NCBI GenBank assembly: GCA_016287555.1 | Contig: JAEFAK010000009.1 | Location: 1-19,203, forward strand | DNA length: 19,203 nt | Reading direction: 5' to 3' | From: Oscillospiraceae bacterium | GTDB lineage: Bacteria; Bacillota; Clostridia; Oscillospirales; Oscillospiraceae | Part shown: positions 7,701 through 14,150 of the stretch, one piece after another | Layout of the letters: each line of letters opens with the position of its first letter | Position numbering within the stretch: position 1 is the first letter of the stretch | Program-made: the position numbers and the translations under genes | The notes under the pieces: model-generated | The model's database searches: none | Told to the model about the DNA's origin: nothing | Seen by the model: the letters and a program-made list of their open reading frames with translations, nothing else

Positions 7701-7770
7701 CAAAGCCTTCCCCCGAGAGGGAAAGGCGGCAGGCATGATCATAATTGTAGGGGAGGGGCTTGCCCCTCCC
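7701..7770. repeat. Partial palindromic repeat (copy 2) plus 9-bp hairpin element
   Basis: CAAAGCCTTCCCC at 7701-7713 followed by GAGAGGGAAAGGCGGC repeats the left arm of copy 1, imperfectly. After it comes an independent perfect hairpin GGGAGGGGC / GCCCCTCCC (7751-7759 with 7762-7770, 2-base loop) preceded by AATTGTAG, a form I recognise as a common dispersed element in gut Clostridia. The 184-base gap 7641-7824 holds these elements. I found no convincing promoter for the downstream reductase. Confidence 0.6.
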
Positions 7771-7824
7771 GAGAGCTGCCTCCGCGACGACACGTTCAGA
7801 CAACATCAGGAAAGGACGGATATC

Positions 7825-8793
7825 ATGGAGTACAGAGCGATAAAGGGGACGGGACTCAAGGTCTCGCGCATGTGCCTGGGCACGATGATGTTCGGCGCGC
7901 AGACGAGCCGCGAGGAATCCGTCAGGATAATCCGCGCCGCCCTCGACAAGGGCGTCAATTTCTTCGACACGGCGGATATCTATAACCGCGGCGCGAGCGA
8001 GGAGCTCGTCGGCGAGGCGCTCGAGGGCAGAAGGCGCGACGCCGTCATAGCGACCAAGGTCGGCGGCCCCGCGTGGTTCGGCCCCGGCGGCATGGGCCTC
8101 GGCAGGGCCCACGTCATGGCCGCCGTCGAGGACAGCCTCCGCCGCCTCCGCACAGACCATATCGACATTTACTATTACCATATCCCCGACCACACGACCC
8201 CGCCCGAGGAGATGATCGGGACGATGGATATCCTCGTGCGGCAGGGCAAGATACGCTATTGGGGCGTGAGCAACTTCGCCGCATGGGAGATCGCGCGCTT
8301 CATCGACACGGCCCGCGCGATGGGCTGCGTCCCGCCCGTCATAACGCAGAGCGTCTATAACCTGCTGACCCGCGGCGCGGACGAGGAGCTGCTGCCGATG
8401 ATACGCGGGTACGGGATAGGCCTCGCGCCGTTCAACCCGCTCGCGGGCGGCCTTCTGACAGGCAAGCACACGCGCGAAGCCGCGGCCGCGGGCTCCCGCA
8501 TGGCCGACGACAAGGGCTACCGCATGCGCTATTGGAAGGAGCGCAACTTCGACGCCATGGACGAGCTCGGGAACATAGCCGCCGATGCGGGCATGAGCCT
8601 GCTGGAGCTCGCGGTGCGTTGGGTCGTCTCCGTCCCGGAGGTCAGCGCGCCGATAATCGGCGTCAGCCGCCTCGAGCAGCTTGAGCAGAACGCCGCTCTC
8701 GTCGAAAAGGGCGAGCTCGACGCCGAGCTCATGAAAAAGTGCGACTCCGCCTGGGCAATGATAAAGGGCGACTGGTTCGATTACCACAGATAA
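7825..8793 (+). CDS. Aldo/keto reductase
   Basis: 322-residue (beta/alpha)8 oxidoreductase expected to use NADPH or NADH on an aldehyde or ketone. The catalytic tetrad is complete: D48 and Y53 in FFDTADIY, K78 in IATKVGGP and H119 in YYYHIPD. The C-terminal cofactor segment is IIGVSRLEQLEQNAALVEKG. Overall it resembles the AKR group near YhdN/Tas-like and potassium-channel beta-subunit-like reductases, but substrate is not predictable. AGGAAAGGA lies about 8 bases before ATG 7825; an upstream in-frame ATG at 7735 would translate the repeat and is rejected. It ends at a bidirectional terminator shared with a convergent, different reductase. Confidence 0.9.
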   Translation: MEYRAIKGTGLKVSRMCLGTMMFGAQTSREESVRIIRAALDKGVNFFDTADIYNRGASEELVGEALEGRRRDAVIATKVGGPAWFGPGGMGLGRAHVMAAVEDSLRRLRTDHIDIYYYHIPDHTTPPEEMIGTMDILVRQGKIRYWGVSNFAAWEIARFIDTARAMGCVPPVITQSVYNLLTRGADEELLPMIRGYGIGLAPFNPLAGGLLTGKHTREAAAAGSRMADDKGYRMRYWKERNFDAMDELGNIAADAGMSLLELAVRWVVSVPEVSAPIIGVSRLEQLEQNAALVEKGELDAELMKKCDSAWAMIKGDWFDYHR

Positions 8794-8810
8794 AAGCGCA
8801 GAAAAAAGCG

Positions 8811-8851
8811 AAAAACCCGGCTCCGTCGATCTGACGGAGCCGGGGTTTTTT
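8811..8851 (+). terminator. Bidirectional intrinsic terminator between convergent reductase genes
   Basis: Perfect 12-base stem CCCGGCTCCGTC / GACGGAGCCGGG (8816-8827 with 8833-8844), loop GATCT, followed by G and six T. The five A bases at 8811-8815 provide the T run for the minus-strand gene, which ends at 8864. Confidence 0.92.
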
Positions 8852-8863
8852 ATCGGTGGGCTT

Positions 8864-9994
8864 TTATCCCTTCAGCTTTGCGGTGAAGTCTTCGAAGATC
8901 TCGGAGATCTTCAGCCCCTGCGGGCAGACCTGCTCGCAGCTGCGGCAGTGCAGGCAGTCGGCGGGGCGCTTGCCTTCCTCGACGGTGCGCAGCGCGAAGG
9001 GCGCCATCCAGCCGCCGCCCGTGAAGACGTGCTCGTTGTAGAGCTCTATCATGCGGGGGATGTCGATGCCCTGCGGGCAGTATTCGGTGCAGTAGCGGCA
9101 GCCGGTGCAGGGCTGGGTCTTCTTCGAGAGCATCTCGGCGGCTATCTTCGCGAGCTCCGCGTTCTCCGCCTCGGTGAGCGGCGCGTCCGTCTCGAAGATG
9201 CGGACGTTATCGACGAGCTGCTCCATGTTCGACATGCCGGAGAGGATGACCTTGACGTCGGGTATGCCCTGCAGGAAGCGGAAGGCCCAGGCCGCGTCGC
9301 TCTCGTCGCGCAGGGCGCGAAGGCGCGCTCCGTGCTCCGGCTCGAGGGAGGCGAGCTTGCCCCCGCGCAGCGGCTCCATGACCCAGACGGGGATGCCGTA
9401 TTCGCGCAGCAGCTCGACCTTTTCTCGCCCGTGCTGGAACTCCCAGTCGAGGAAGTTGAGCTGGAGCTGGCAGTACTCCATGTCCTTCCCGTAGACCTCG
9501 AGGAAGCGGCGCAGGACGGGGAGCTCCCCGTGGGCGGAGAAGCCGAGATGCTTGATGAGCCCGGCCTCCTTCTGCTCCATGAAATAGTCATAGATGCCGA
9601 ATTTCGGGTCGAGGTAGGAGTCGATGTTCAGCTCGAGGACGTTGTGCAGGAAATAAAAATCGAAATACTCGACCTTGCAGCGTCTGAGCTGCTCGGGGAA
9701 TATCTCCCGCGCCTTCGGGAAGTTGGCGAGGTCGTAGCCGGGGAACTTGTCCGCGAGATAGAAGGACTCGCGCGGGAAGGCGGAGAGCGCCTCGCCGATG
9801 GCGACCTCGCTCTTGCCGCCGTGGTAGCCCCAGGCGGTGTCGAAATAGTTGACGCCGTGCTCGATGCAGTATTTCGCCATCTCGGCGACGGCGGCAAAGT
9901 CGACGTCGTTGACGGCGCCCTCGGCGTGGGGCAGGCGCATGCAGCCCATGCCGAGGTTGGAGAGCTTCATGCCCTTGAAATCGCGGTATATCAT
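8864..9994 (-). CDS. Aldo/keto reductase with C-terminal 2x[4Fe-4S] ferredoxin domain
   Basis: 376 residues. The reductase barrel (about 1-285) has D52 and Y57 in YFDTAWGY, K83 in ADKFPGYD and H117 in FYFLHNV. The C-terminal domain carries two bacterial ferredoxin motifs, Cys296/299/302/306 (CTGCRYCTEYCP) and Cys347/350/353/357 (CLHCRSCEQVCP), so electrons may come from ferredoxin-type carriers, and the enzyme suits an anaerobe. It is cytosolic. GGAGGA sits upstream of ATG 9994, and a separate promoter lies in the short gap to rhaD. The upstream rhaD product cleaves rhamnulose-1-phosphate to lactaldehyde and DHAP; reduction of that aldehyde is a possible but unproven job. It is not a copy of the reductase at 7825, since sequence and architecture differ. 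Confidence 0.92.
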   Translation of the reverse strand: MIYRDFKGMKLSNLGMGCMRLPHAEGAVNDVDFAAVAEMAKYCIEHGVNYFDTAWGYHGGKSEVAIGEALSAFPRESFYLADKFPGYDLANFPKAREIFPEQLRRCKVEYFDFYFLHNVLELNIDSYLDPKFGIYDYFMEQKEAGLIKHLGFSAHGELPVLRRFLEVYGKDMEYCQLQLNFLDWEFQHGREKVELLREYGIPVWVMEPLRGGKLASLEPEHGARLRALRDESDAAWAFRFLQGIPDVKVILSGMSNMEQLVDNVRIFETDAPLTEAENAELAKIAAEMLSKKTQPCTGCRYCTEYCPQGIDIPRMIELYNEHVFTGGGWMAPFALRTVEEGKRPADCLHCRSCEQVCPQGLKISEIFEDFTAKLKG

Positions 9995-10028
9995 ATATTT
10001 CCTCCGATCAGTTTTTCAATATATCCCA

Positions 10029-10058
10029 TTTATACCCGCCGGGCGATCCCGATGTCAA
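10029..10058 (-). promoter_or_regulatory. Sigma-A promoter for the ferredoxin-linked reductase gene
   Basis: On the minus strand TTGACA (10058-10053), an 18-base spacer and TATAAA (10034-10029), about 35 bases before the reductase ATG. It allows expression independent of rhaD; no terminator separates the two, so read-through is also possible. Confidence 0.75.
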
Positions 10059-10070
10059 GCAGACGGACGG

Positions 10071-10883
10071 TCAGTCCAGATACCCCGCGCGGGGGGTGAC
10101 GCCGTAGTGCGCGGCTATCCGGCGCAGATCTTCCGTCTTGAGCGTCTGCTTCCAGGGCAGGTGTGCTATCTTCAAAAAGATCCCCGCGGCCTTCTCCGCC
10201 GTCTCGATGAGGCCGAAGGTCTCGTCGAGGCTGCGGCCGGCGCCGTAGATGCCGTGCTGGGCCCAGACGACGAGGCGCGCCGTCTTCATTTTCTCGGCCG
10301 TGGCCTCGCCTATCTCGTTCGTGCCGCAGAGCATCCAGGGAAGGACGTTAACGCCCTCCGGGAAGACCATGACGCACTCCGTCTCCATCTGCCAGAGCGT
10401 GCGGGTGAAGGCGCGCTCGTCGAGGTCGTGGACGTAGGTCATGGCGAGCAGGCCGTCCGGGTGGCAGTGCAGGACGACGCGGTTTTCCGCGTCGACGGAG
10501 AGACGCGCGGCGTGGCTCATCATGTGGGCGGGAAACTCGCTCGTGAACGTCCCGCCGCCCGTGAAGCCCCAGAGGAGCTGCGCCGTCTTCCCGCCGTCGG
10601 TCAGGCGCACGACGCCGAGGCTGTCCGCCGGGTCGTAGCGGACGTTGCGGAAGTATTTGCCCGTCCCCGTGACGAGGAAGAGACTGCCCTCCGGCAAAGG
10701 CGCGGAAAAGCCCGTCGGCAGCTCGCGCAGGACGTTTTTCGTGTCGATGTATCCGTCGATATCCGCCCCGTCGAGCAGGACGGATACGTTGCCGCCGTTG
10801 CGCTCGTCCCAGCCGTGGGCGTACATCTCCGTGCAGATGCGCACGAGCTCGGCAAGCCGCGGCGCGGAAAGAAAGTCTTTCAT
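10071..10883 (-). CDS. rhaD: Rhamnulose-1-phosphate aldolase
   Basis: 270-residue class II (zinc) aldolase that splits L-rhamnulose 1-phosphate into dihydroxyacetone phosphate and L-lactaldehyde. It resembles E. coli RhaD along its whole length: GWDERNGGNV near the N-terminus, VTGTGKYFRNV (71-81), the catalytic Glu116 in TFTSEFPAH, zinc ligands His139 and His141 in LHCHPDG and His210 in AQHGIYG, then LDETFGLIETAEKAA and GVTP near the end. Fuculose-phosphate aldolase, the close relative, is shorter and lacks the GWDERNGGN and PWM segments. GGAGG lies 8 bases before the ATG. No rhaA, rhaB, transporter or regulator is next to it, so the rest of the pathway must lie elsewhere if present. Confidence 0.93.
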   Translation of the reverse strand: MKDFLSAPRLAELVRICTEMYAHGWDERNGGNVSVLLDGADIDGYIDTKNVLRELPTGFSAPLPEGSLFLVTGTGKYFRNVRYDPADSLGVVRLTDGGKTAQLLWGFTGGGTFTSEFPAHMMSHAARLSVDAENRVVLHCHPDGLLAMTYVHDLDERAFTRTLWQMETECVMVFPEGVNVLPWMLCGTNEIGEATAEKMKTARLVVWAQHGIYGAGRSLDETFGLIETAEKAAGIFLKIAHLPWKQTLKTEDLRRIAAHYGVTPRAGYLD

Positions 10884-10913
10884 GCTCTCGCCTCCGGATC
10901 GGTACTTTTTTTA

Positions 10914-10942
10914 ATTTTAACTTGTCGCCGTCCGTCCGTCAA
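10914..10942 (-). promoter_or_regulatory. Promoter for rhaD
   Basis: Minus-strand TTGACG (10942-10937), a 17-base spacer and TAAAAT (10919-10914), about 30 bases before the rhaD ATG. It is divergent from the DUF1538 promoter only 10 bases away, so binding at one could affect the other. Confidence 0.65.
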
Positions 10943-10952
10943 GCGGCGGCGA

Positions 10953-10981
10953 TTGCATTGTCATCCGAAGCATGGTATAAT
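10953..10981 (+). promoter_or_regulatory. Promoter for the DUF1538-PII operon
   Basis: TTGCAT (10953-10958), a 17-base spacer and perfect TATAAT (10976-10981). The leader that follows holds two hairpins, CCGGGC/GCCCGG (10996-11012) and GCCGCG/CGCGGC (11017-11031). The second ends one base before the GGGGAG ribosome binding site, so RNA folding may affect translation. Confidence 0.75.
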
Positions 10982-11044
10982 ACCGGAACTATCTGCCGGG
11001 CCGCAAGCCCGGAGGCGCCGCGCCGCGCGGCAGGGGAGACGAAG

Positions 11045-12592
11045 ATGAGAAAGAAGCTCAAATACAAGCTCTGGGAGGCGCTGCTGTCGGTGCTGCCGGT
11101 GGCCGCGCTGGTCCTCGCCGTCTCTTTTACCCCGCTCGCCCCGCTTACGTGGACCGAGCGCGCGGTCTTCGCCGTGAGCGCGCTGCTGCTCATAGTAGGC
11201 ATCGGCCTTTTCAACGTCGGCGCGGATATCGCCATGACGCCCATGGGCCGCTATATGGGCGAGGGGCTGACCAAGTCCCGCCGCCTGCTCGTGCTGCTGC
11301 TCGTGAGCTTCCTTCTCGGCGTGCTGATAACCGTCGCCGAGCCGGACCTCTCCGTTCTCGCGGGGCAGGTCGGGGCCGTCATAAGCCCGACGCTGCTCAT
11401 AATATGCGTCGGCGTGGGTGTCGGGCTGTTTCTCGTGCTCGCCGTCATCCGCATGATCAGGAAGACAGACCTGACGGCGCTGCTGCTCTTTTTCTATATG
11501 CTGCTTTTCGCGTTTTCTGCGCTTCTCATCGCGGGCGGCGCGCAGTCGTTCCTTCCGCTCTCCTTCGATTCCGGCGGCGTGACGACGGGGCCGATAACCG
11601 TCCCCTTCATCATGGCGCTCGGCCTCGGCATCGCCCAGACGCTCGGCGGGCGCAGCGCCGAGGAGAACAGCTTCGGTCTCATCGCGCTCTGCTCCGTCGG
11701 GCCGGTGCTGGCGGTGCTGCTGCTCTCGCTCTTTGCCGGGCGGGGCGAGATAAGCTGGCCGCTCCCGGATTACAGCGTCATGACGGGCTTCGACCCGGCG
11801 CTTTGGGAGCTCGTAAAGGATACCGCGTGGGACGTCGGCAAGTCCCTGCTGCTGATGGCCGCCTTCTTCGCGCTGCTTCAGGCGATCGTGCTGCGGCTGC
11901 CGGGGAAAAAGCTGCTGCAGATAGGCGCGGGGCTCGTCTTCGCCTTCGTCGGGCTGGTCGTCTTCCTCGTCGCCGTGGCGGTCGGCTTCATGCCGGTGGG
12001 CTTCCGCCTCGGCAGGCTCATAACGGCCTTCAGCGACAAGGCCATGCTCGCCTTCGCCTTCGTCATCGGCATGCTCGTCGTCCTCGCCGAGCCCGCCGTC
12101 CACGTCCTCAATCAGCAGGTCGAGGAGGTCACGGGAGGGACCGTCACCAAGCGGCAGATGGTCGTCGCGCTCTCCGTCGGCGTGGGCGTCTCGCTGGGCC
12201 TGTCCATACTTCGCCTTATCTACGGCTTCTCCGTGCTCTACTATCTCATTCCCGGCTATCTTCTGAGCCTCGGGCTCTCCTTCTTCGTCCCGAAGATATA
12301 TACGGCCATCGCCTTCGACTCCGGCGGCGTCGCCAGCGGCCCGCTGACGAGCTCGTTCATCCTGCCCATGGCCATAGGCGCCTGCGTCTCCCTTCGCGGG
12401 GCGGACGCCGTCCTCGATTTCGCCTTCGGCGTCGTGGCGCTCGTGGCGATGACGCCGCTCATCACGATACAGAGCCTCGGCTTCCGCGCCATAGTCACGC
12501 GCAAGGCCAGGGCCGCGTCGAAGATGCGCAAGATCCTATCCGCGGACGACGCGCAGATAATCTATTTCGACTATGAGGAGGGACGCTCATGA
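11045..12592 (+). CDS. DUF1538 family polytopic membrane protein (probable transporter)
   Basis: 515 residues, almost entirely hydrophobic, built as two homologous halves. Paired motifs show the duplication: AEPDLSVLAGQV against AEPAVHVLNQQV, and FDSGGVTTGPITVPFIMALG (174-193) against FDSGGVASGPLTSSFILPMA (424-443). Acidic FDSGG residues inside membrane segments suggest an ion- or substrate-binding site, as in inverted- or direct-repeat secondary transporters. The C-terminal tail (about 490-515) is cytosolic and ends in acidic residues. GGGGAG lies 6 bases before ATG 11045; earlier in-frame codons fall in the promoter and leader. The stop overlaps the next start (ATGA), and two PII-like genes follow, which points to control of the transporter by these proteins. 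DUF1538 beside PII-type genes is known from other bacteria, but the substrate is not established. Confidence 0.87.
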   Translation: MRKKLKYKLWEALLSVLPVAALVLAVSFTPLAPLTWTERAVFAVSALLLIVGIGLFNVGADIAMTPMGRYMGEGLTKSRRLLVLLLVSFLLGVLITVAEPDLSVLAGQVGAVISPTLLIICVGVGVGLFLVLAVIRMIRKTDLTALLLFFYMLLFAFSALLIAGGAQSFLPLSFDSGGVTTGPITVPFIMALGLGIAQTLGGRSAEENSFGLIALCSVGPVLAVLLLSLFAGRGEISWPLPDYSVMTGFDPALWELVKDTAWDVGKSLLLMAAFFALLQAIVLRLPGKKLLQIGAGLVFAFVGLVVFLVAVAVGFMPVGFRLGRLITAFSDKAMLAFAFVIGMLVVLAEPAVHVLNQQVEEVTGGTVTKRQMVVALSVGVGVSLGLSILRLIYGFSVLYYLIPGYLLSLGLSFFVPKIYTAIAFDSGGVASGPLTSSFILPMAIGACVSLRGADAVLDFAFGVVALVAMTPLITIQSLGFRAIVTRKARAASKMRKILSADDAQIIYFDYEEGRS

Positions 12593-12963
12593 CGGGAAAC
12601 CTCGCGCCGGAGCGGCTCGTGCTGCTCGTAACGGTCGTCAACAAGGGCAAGGGGACTTTCTTTTCCGATCTCCTGCAGCAGACCTTTGACGCAAACCTCC
12701 AGATGTGCTTCGTCGGCGACGGCACCGCCCGCAGCGATCTGATAGAATTCCTCGGGCTTAAGGACAGCCGCCGCAGCGTCATATTCTCCGTCGTGCGCGC
12801 CTCGCAGCTCGACGCGATCGAGGCCGCGCTGGAGGAGCGCTTCGTGACGGTCAACGGCGGGACGGGCATCGCCTTTACGGTTCCGCTCAGCAGCGTCATA
12901 GGCAAGCTGAGCTACGGGTTTTTGAGCAACGAGCGCCGCCTTATCGAAGGGGAGGAAGCATGA
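12589..12963 (+). CDS. PII-like protein 1
   Basis: 124 residues with the beta-alpha-beta, beta-alpha-beta order of the PII (GlnB) fold: LVLLVTVVNKGKG, a helix with FFSDLLQQTF, a strand MCFVGDGTARSDLIEFLGL in the T-loop region, then RSVIFSVVRASQLDAIEAAL and a C-terminal GIAFTVPLSSVIG. The uridylylated tyrosine loop of classical GlnB/GlnK is absent and similarity to true PII is weak, so ligand and partner may differ. It overlaps DUF1538 by four bases at the 5' end and the second PII-like gene at the 3' end. It presumably senses a small ligand and binds the DUF1538 protein, as GlnK does with AmtB; that is inference from gene order. Confidence 0.68.
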   Translation: MTGNLAPERLVLLVTVVNKGKGTFFSDLLQQTFDANLQMCFVGDGTARSDLIEFLGLKDSRRSVIFSVVRASQLDAIEAALEERFVTVNGGTGIAFTVPLSSVIGKLSYGFLSNERRLIEGEEA

Positions 12964-13304
12964 TGGATACGAGATACGAAGCCATATTCTGCATCGTCAA
13001 CGCGGGTTTTTCCGACGCCGCCATGGACGCCGCACGCAAGGCCGGCGCGACCGGGGGAACCATCCTCAAGGGCCGCGGCACGGCCGGACGCGAGGCCGAG
13101 GAGGCGTTCAAGATCCATATCCAGCCGGAAAAGGAGCTGCTGATGCTGCTCGTCCCCGCGGACATCAAGGACAAGGTGCTCCGCGCCCTCTATGACGGGG
13201 CGGGGCTGGACACCGCCGGGCAGGGGATAGCCTTCTCCCTCCCCGTCGAGCGCACCGTCGGGCTGAACAGGAAAAAGCCCGAAAAAGAGGAAAACGGGGA
13301 ATAA
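12960..13304 (+). CDS. PII-like protein 2 (P-II family regulator)
   Basis: 114 residues and closer to PII than its neighbour: EAIFCIVNAGFSDAAMDAARKAG as first strand and helix, GGTILKGRGTAG where PII has its ligand-binding T-loop entry, ELLMLLVPADIKDKVLRAL as second strand and helix, and GQGIAFSLPVERTVG as the C-terminal strand. The T-loop is short and has no Tyr51 equivalent, so GlnD uridylylation is unlikely. The tail KKPEKEENGE is charged and probably disordered. Two adjacent start codons (ATGATG at 12960) are possible; either overlaps the stop of PII-like 1. PII proteins are trimers, so two different paralogues could form mixed trimers or respond to different signals. Confidence 0.8.
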   Translation: MMDTRYEAIFCIVNAGFSDAAMDAARKAGATGGTILKGRGTAGREAEEAFKIHIQPEKELLMLLVPADIKDKVLRALYDGAGLDTAGQGIAFSLPVERTVGLNRKKPEKEENGE

Positions 13305-13312
13305 CGCGACAA

Positions 13313-13340
13313 GGCGGCACGGGACTTTGTCCGTGCCGCC
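13313..13340 (+). terminator. Hairpin after the PII-like genes
   Basis: Perfect 10-base stem GGCGGCACGG / CCGTGCCGCC (13313-13322 with 13331-13340), 8-base loop. No T run follows on the plus strand, so it is either a weak terminator or an RNA 3'-end stabiliser. Its core is nearly the same as the terminator stem at 14105-14132. Confidence 0.5.
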
Positions 13341-13361
13341 CGTGCAAAAGAACGGCGGGGC

Positions 13362-13390
13362 TTGCTTTTCCGCGCCCTGCGCGTTATCAT
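13362..13390 (+). promoter_or_regulatory. Promoter of the GNAT leader transcript
   Basis: TTGCTT (13362-13367), a 17-base spacer and TATCAT (13385-13390). Transcription would begin near 13397, giving a leader of about 150 bases before the GNAT start codon. Confidence 0.6.
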
Positions 13391-13396
13391 AAGGAC

Positions 13397-13530
13397 GGAA
13401 TATCGGTCATCGGAGGACAGTACGCCGCAGCGTAGGGGATAGTAAAGCGCGAGCTTTGCAGGCCGCCTGTCGGATAAGATGCCGGGTGCGCCCGGAACGA
13501 TCGGCTCAAGCCGCGTCGTTCCGGCTTTTT
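13397..13530 (+). ncRNA. Structured leader RNA with competing hairpins and a terminator (candidate riboswitch or attenuator)
   Basis: Between the promoter and the GNAT ribosome binding site the RNA can fold into a compact three-way junction: P1 GACAG/CTGTC (13416-13420 with 13467-13471), P2 TACGC/GCGTA (13421-13425 with 13430-13434) and P3 GTAAAGC/GCTTTGC (13442-13448 with 13453-13459) capped by a GCGA (GNRA) tetraloop. Next is P4, CCGGG-TGCG-CCCGG (13482-13495). The terminator stem CCGGAACGA/TCGTTCCGG (13492-13500 with 13516-13524, followed by CTTTTT) shares bases 13492-13495 with P4, so P4 and the full terminator exclude each other. This is the logic of transcription attenuation. I find no T-box consensus or other riboswitch class I know. 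It could instead be a terminated small RNA. Confidence 0.55.
13492..13530 (+). terminator. Intrinsic terminator upstream of the GNAT start codon
   Basis: Nine-base stem CCGGAACGA/TCGTTCCGG with an inner CGGC/GCCG hairpin, followed by CTTTTT. It lies 19 bases before the GNAT ATG and inside its transcript, so it must be bypassed or regulated for the gene to be expressed from the 13362 promoter. Confidence 0.85.
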
Positions 13531-13548
13531 CATTTTAAGGAGGTCATT

Positions 13549-14088
13549 ATGGACGAAAACAGAGTGACGCTCACGCCGCTGGAGGCAGACGACCGCGAGC
13601 GGTTCATCCGGGATAATCAGCGCGCCTTCAGGTTCGGCGCGGCGGAGGAATTCGGCCCGCGGGACGACCATTTCGGGGAGGACGGGGAGATCATCTCCCG
13701 CGGGACGATAGAGCGCTGCATCGACGGCGGCGAGGCTTACCGAATACGGCTGGACGGGGAGGTCGCCGGCGGTCTCGTCGTGAAATACGACCCCGAGACG
13801 CGGCGCGGCGAGCTGGAGCTTCTCTTCGTCGACCCTGCCGCTCACAGCCGCGGCATAGGGCAGGCCGCGTGGCGCGCGGTCGAGCGCACGTACCCGGAGA
13901 CGCGCGTCTGGGAGACGTGCACGCCCTATTTTGAAAAGCGCAACATCCATTTTTACATCAACCGCTGCGGCTTTCACGCCGTCGAGTTCTTCTGCGCCGC
14001 CCACCGCGGCCCGGAGACGCCGGAGCTTGACGCCGGGGAGGACGAGGGCCCGGACGAGATGTTCAGATTCGAAAAAGTCATGGGATAG
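13549..14088 (+). CDS. GNAT family N-acetyltransferase
   Basis: 179-residue acetyl-CoA-dependent acyltransferase. The acetyl-CoA pyrophosphate-binding motif A is LLFVDPAAHSRGIGQAAW (91-108) with the RGIGQA loop. Downstream the conserved KRNIHFYINRCGFHAVEFF (130-148) is typical of a clade common in Clostridia. WETCTPYFEK precedes it. The acceptor substrate is unknown; small molecules, amino groups of peptides or antibiotics are all possible. The start is ATG 13549 because AAGGAGG lies 5 bases upstream; a longer in-frame reading from 13456 would run through the leader terminator and is rejected. The leader RNA suggests expression is conditional. The gene is convergent with the ABC operon and shares its terminator. 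Confidence 0.88.
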   Translation: MDENRVTLTPLEADDRERFIRDNQRAFRFGAAEEFGPRDDHFGEDGEIISRGTIERCIDGGEAYRIRLDGEVAGGLVVKYDPETRRGELELLFVDPAAHSRGIGQAAWRAVERTYPETRVWETCTPYFEKRNIHFYINRCGFHAVEFFCAAHRGPETPELDAGEDEGPDEMFRFEKVMG

Positions 14089-14101
14089 TTCCCCGAAACG
14101 C

Positions 14102-14133
14102 AAAAACGGCACGGACGAAAGTCCGTGCCGTTT
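14102..14133 (-). terminator. Terminator of the marR-ABC operon, possibly bidirectional
   Basis: A 13-base stem AAACGGCACGGAC / GTCCGTGCCGTTT (14104-14116 with 14121-14133) with GAAA loop on the plus strand. On the minus strand the stem runs into TTTTTG, a good terminator for the operon that ends at 14151. On the plus strand the T run is shorter, so it serves the GNAT gene less well. Confidence 0.88.
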
Positions 14134-14150
14134 CGCTGGTATGAGGGGTG

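Noticed and set aside
7825..9994. Tandem duplication of aldo/keto reductase genes
   Set aside because: The two share only family-wide catalytic residues; one has a ferredoxin domain and they are convergent, so they are different subfamilies.
13456..13530. T-box riboswitch in the GNAT leader
   Set aside because: The GGGTG at 13484-13488 is not followed by the ACCGCG part of the T-box sequence, the leader is short, and the gene is not a synthetase or amino-acid gene.
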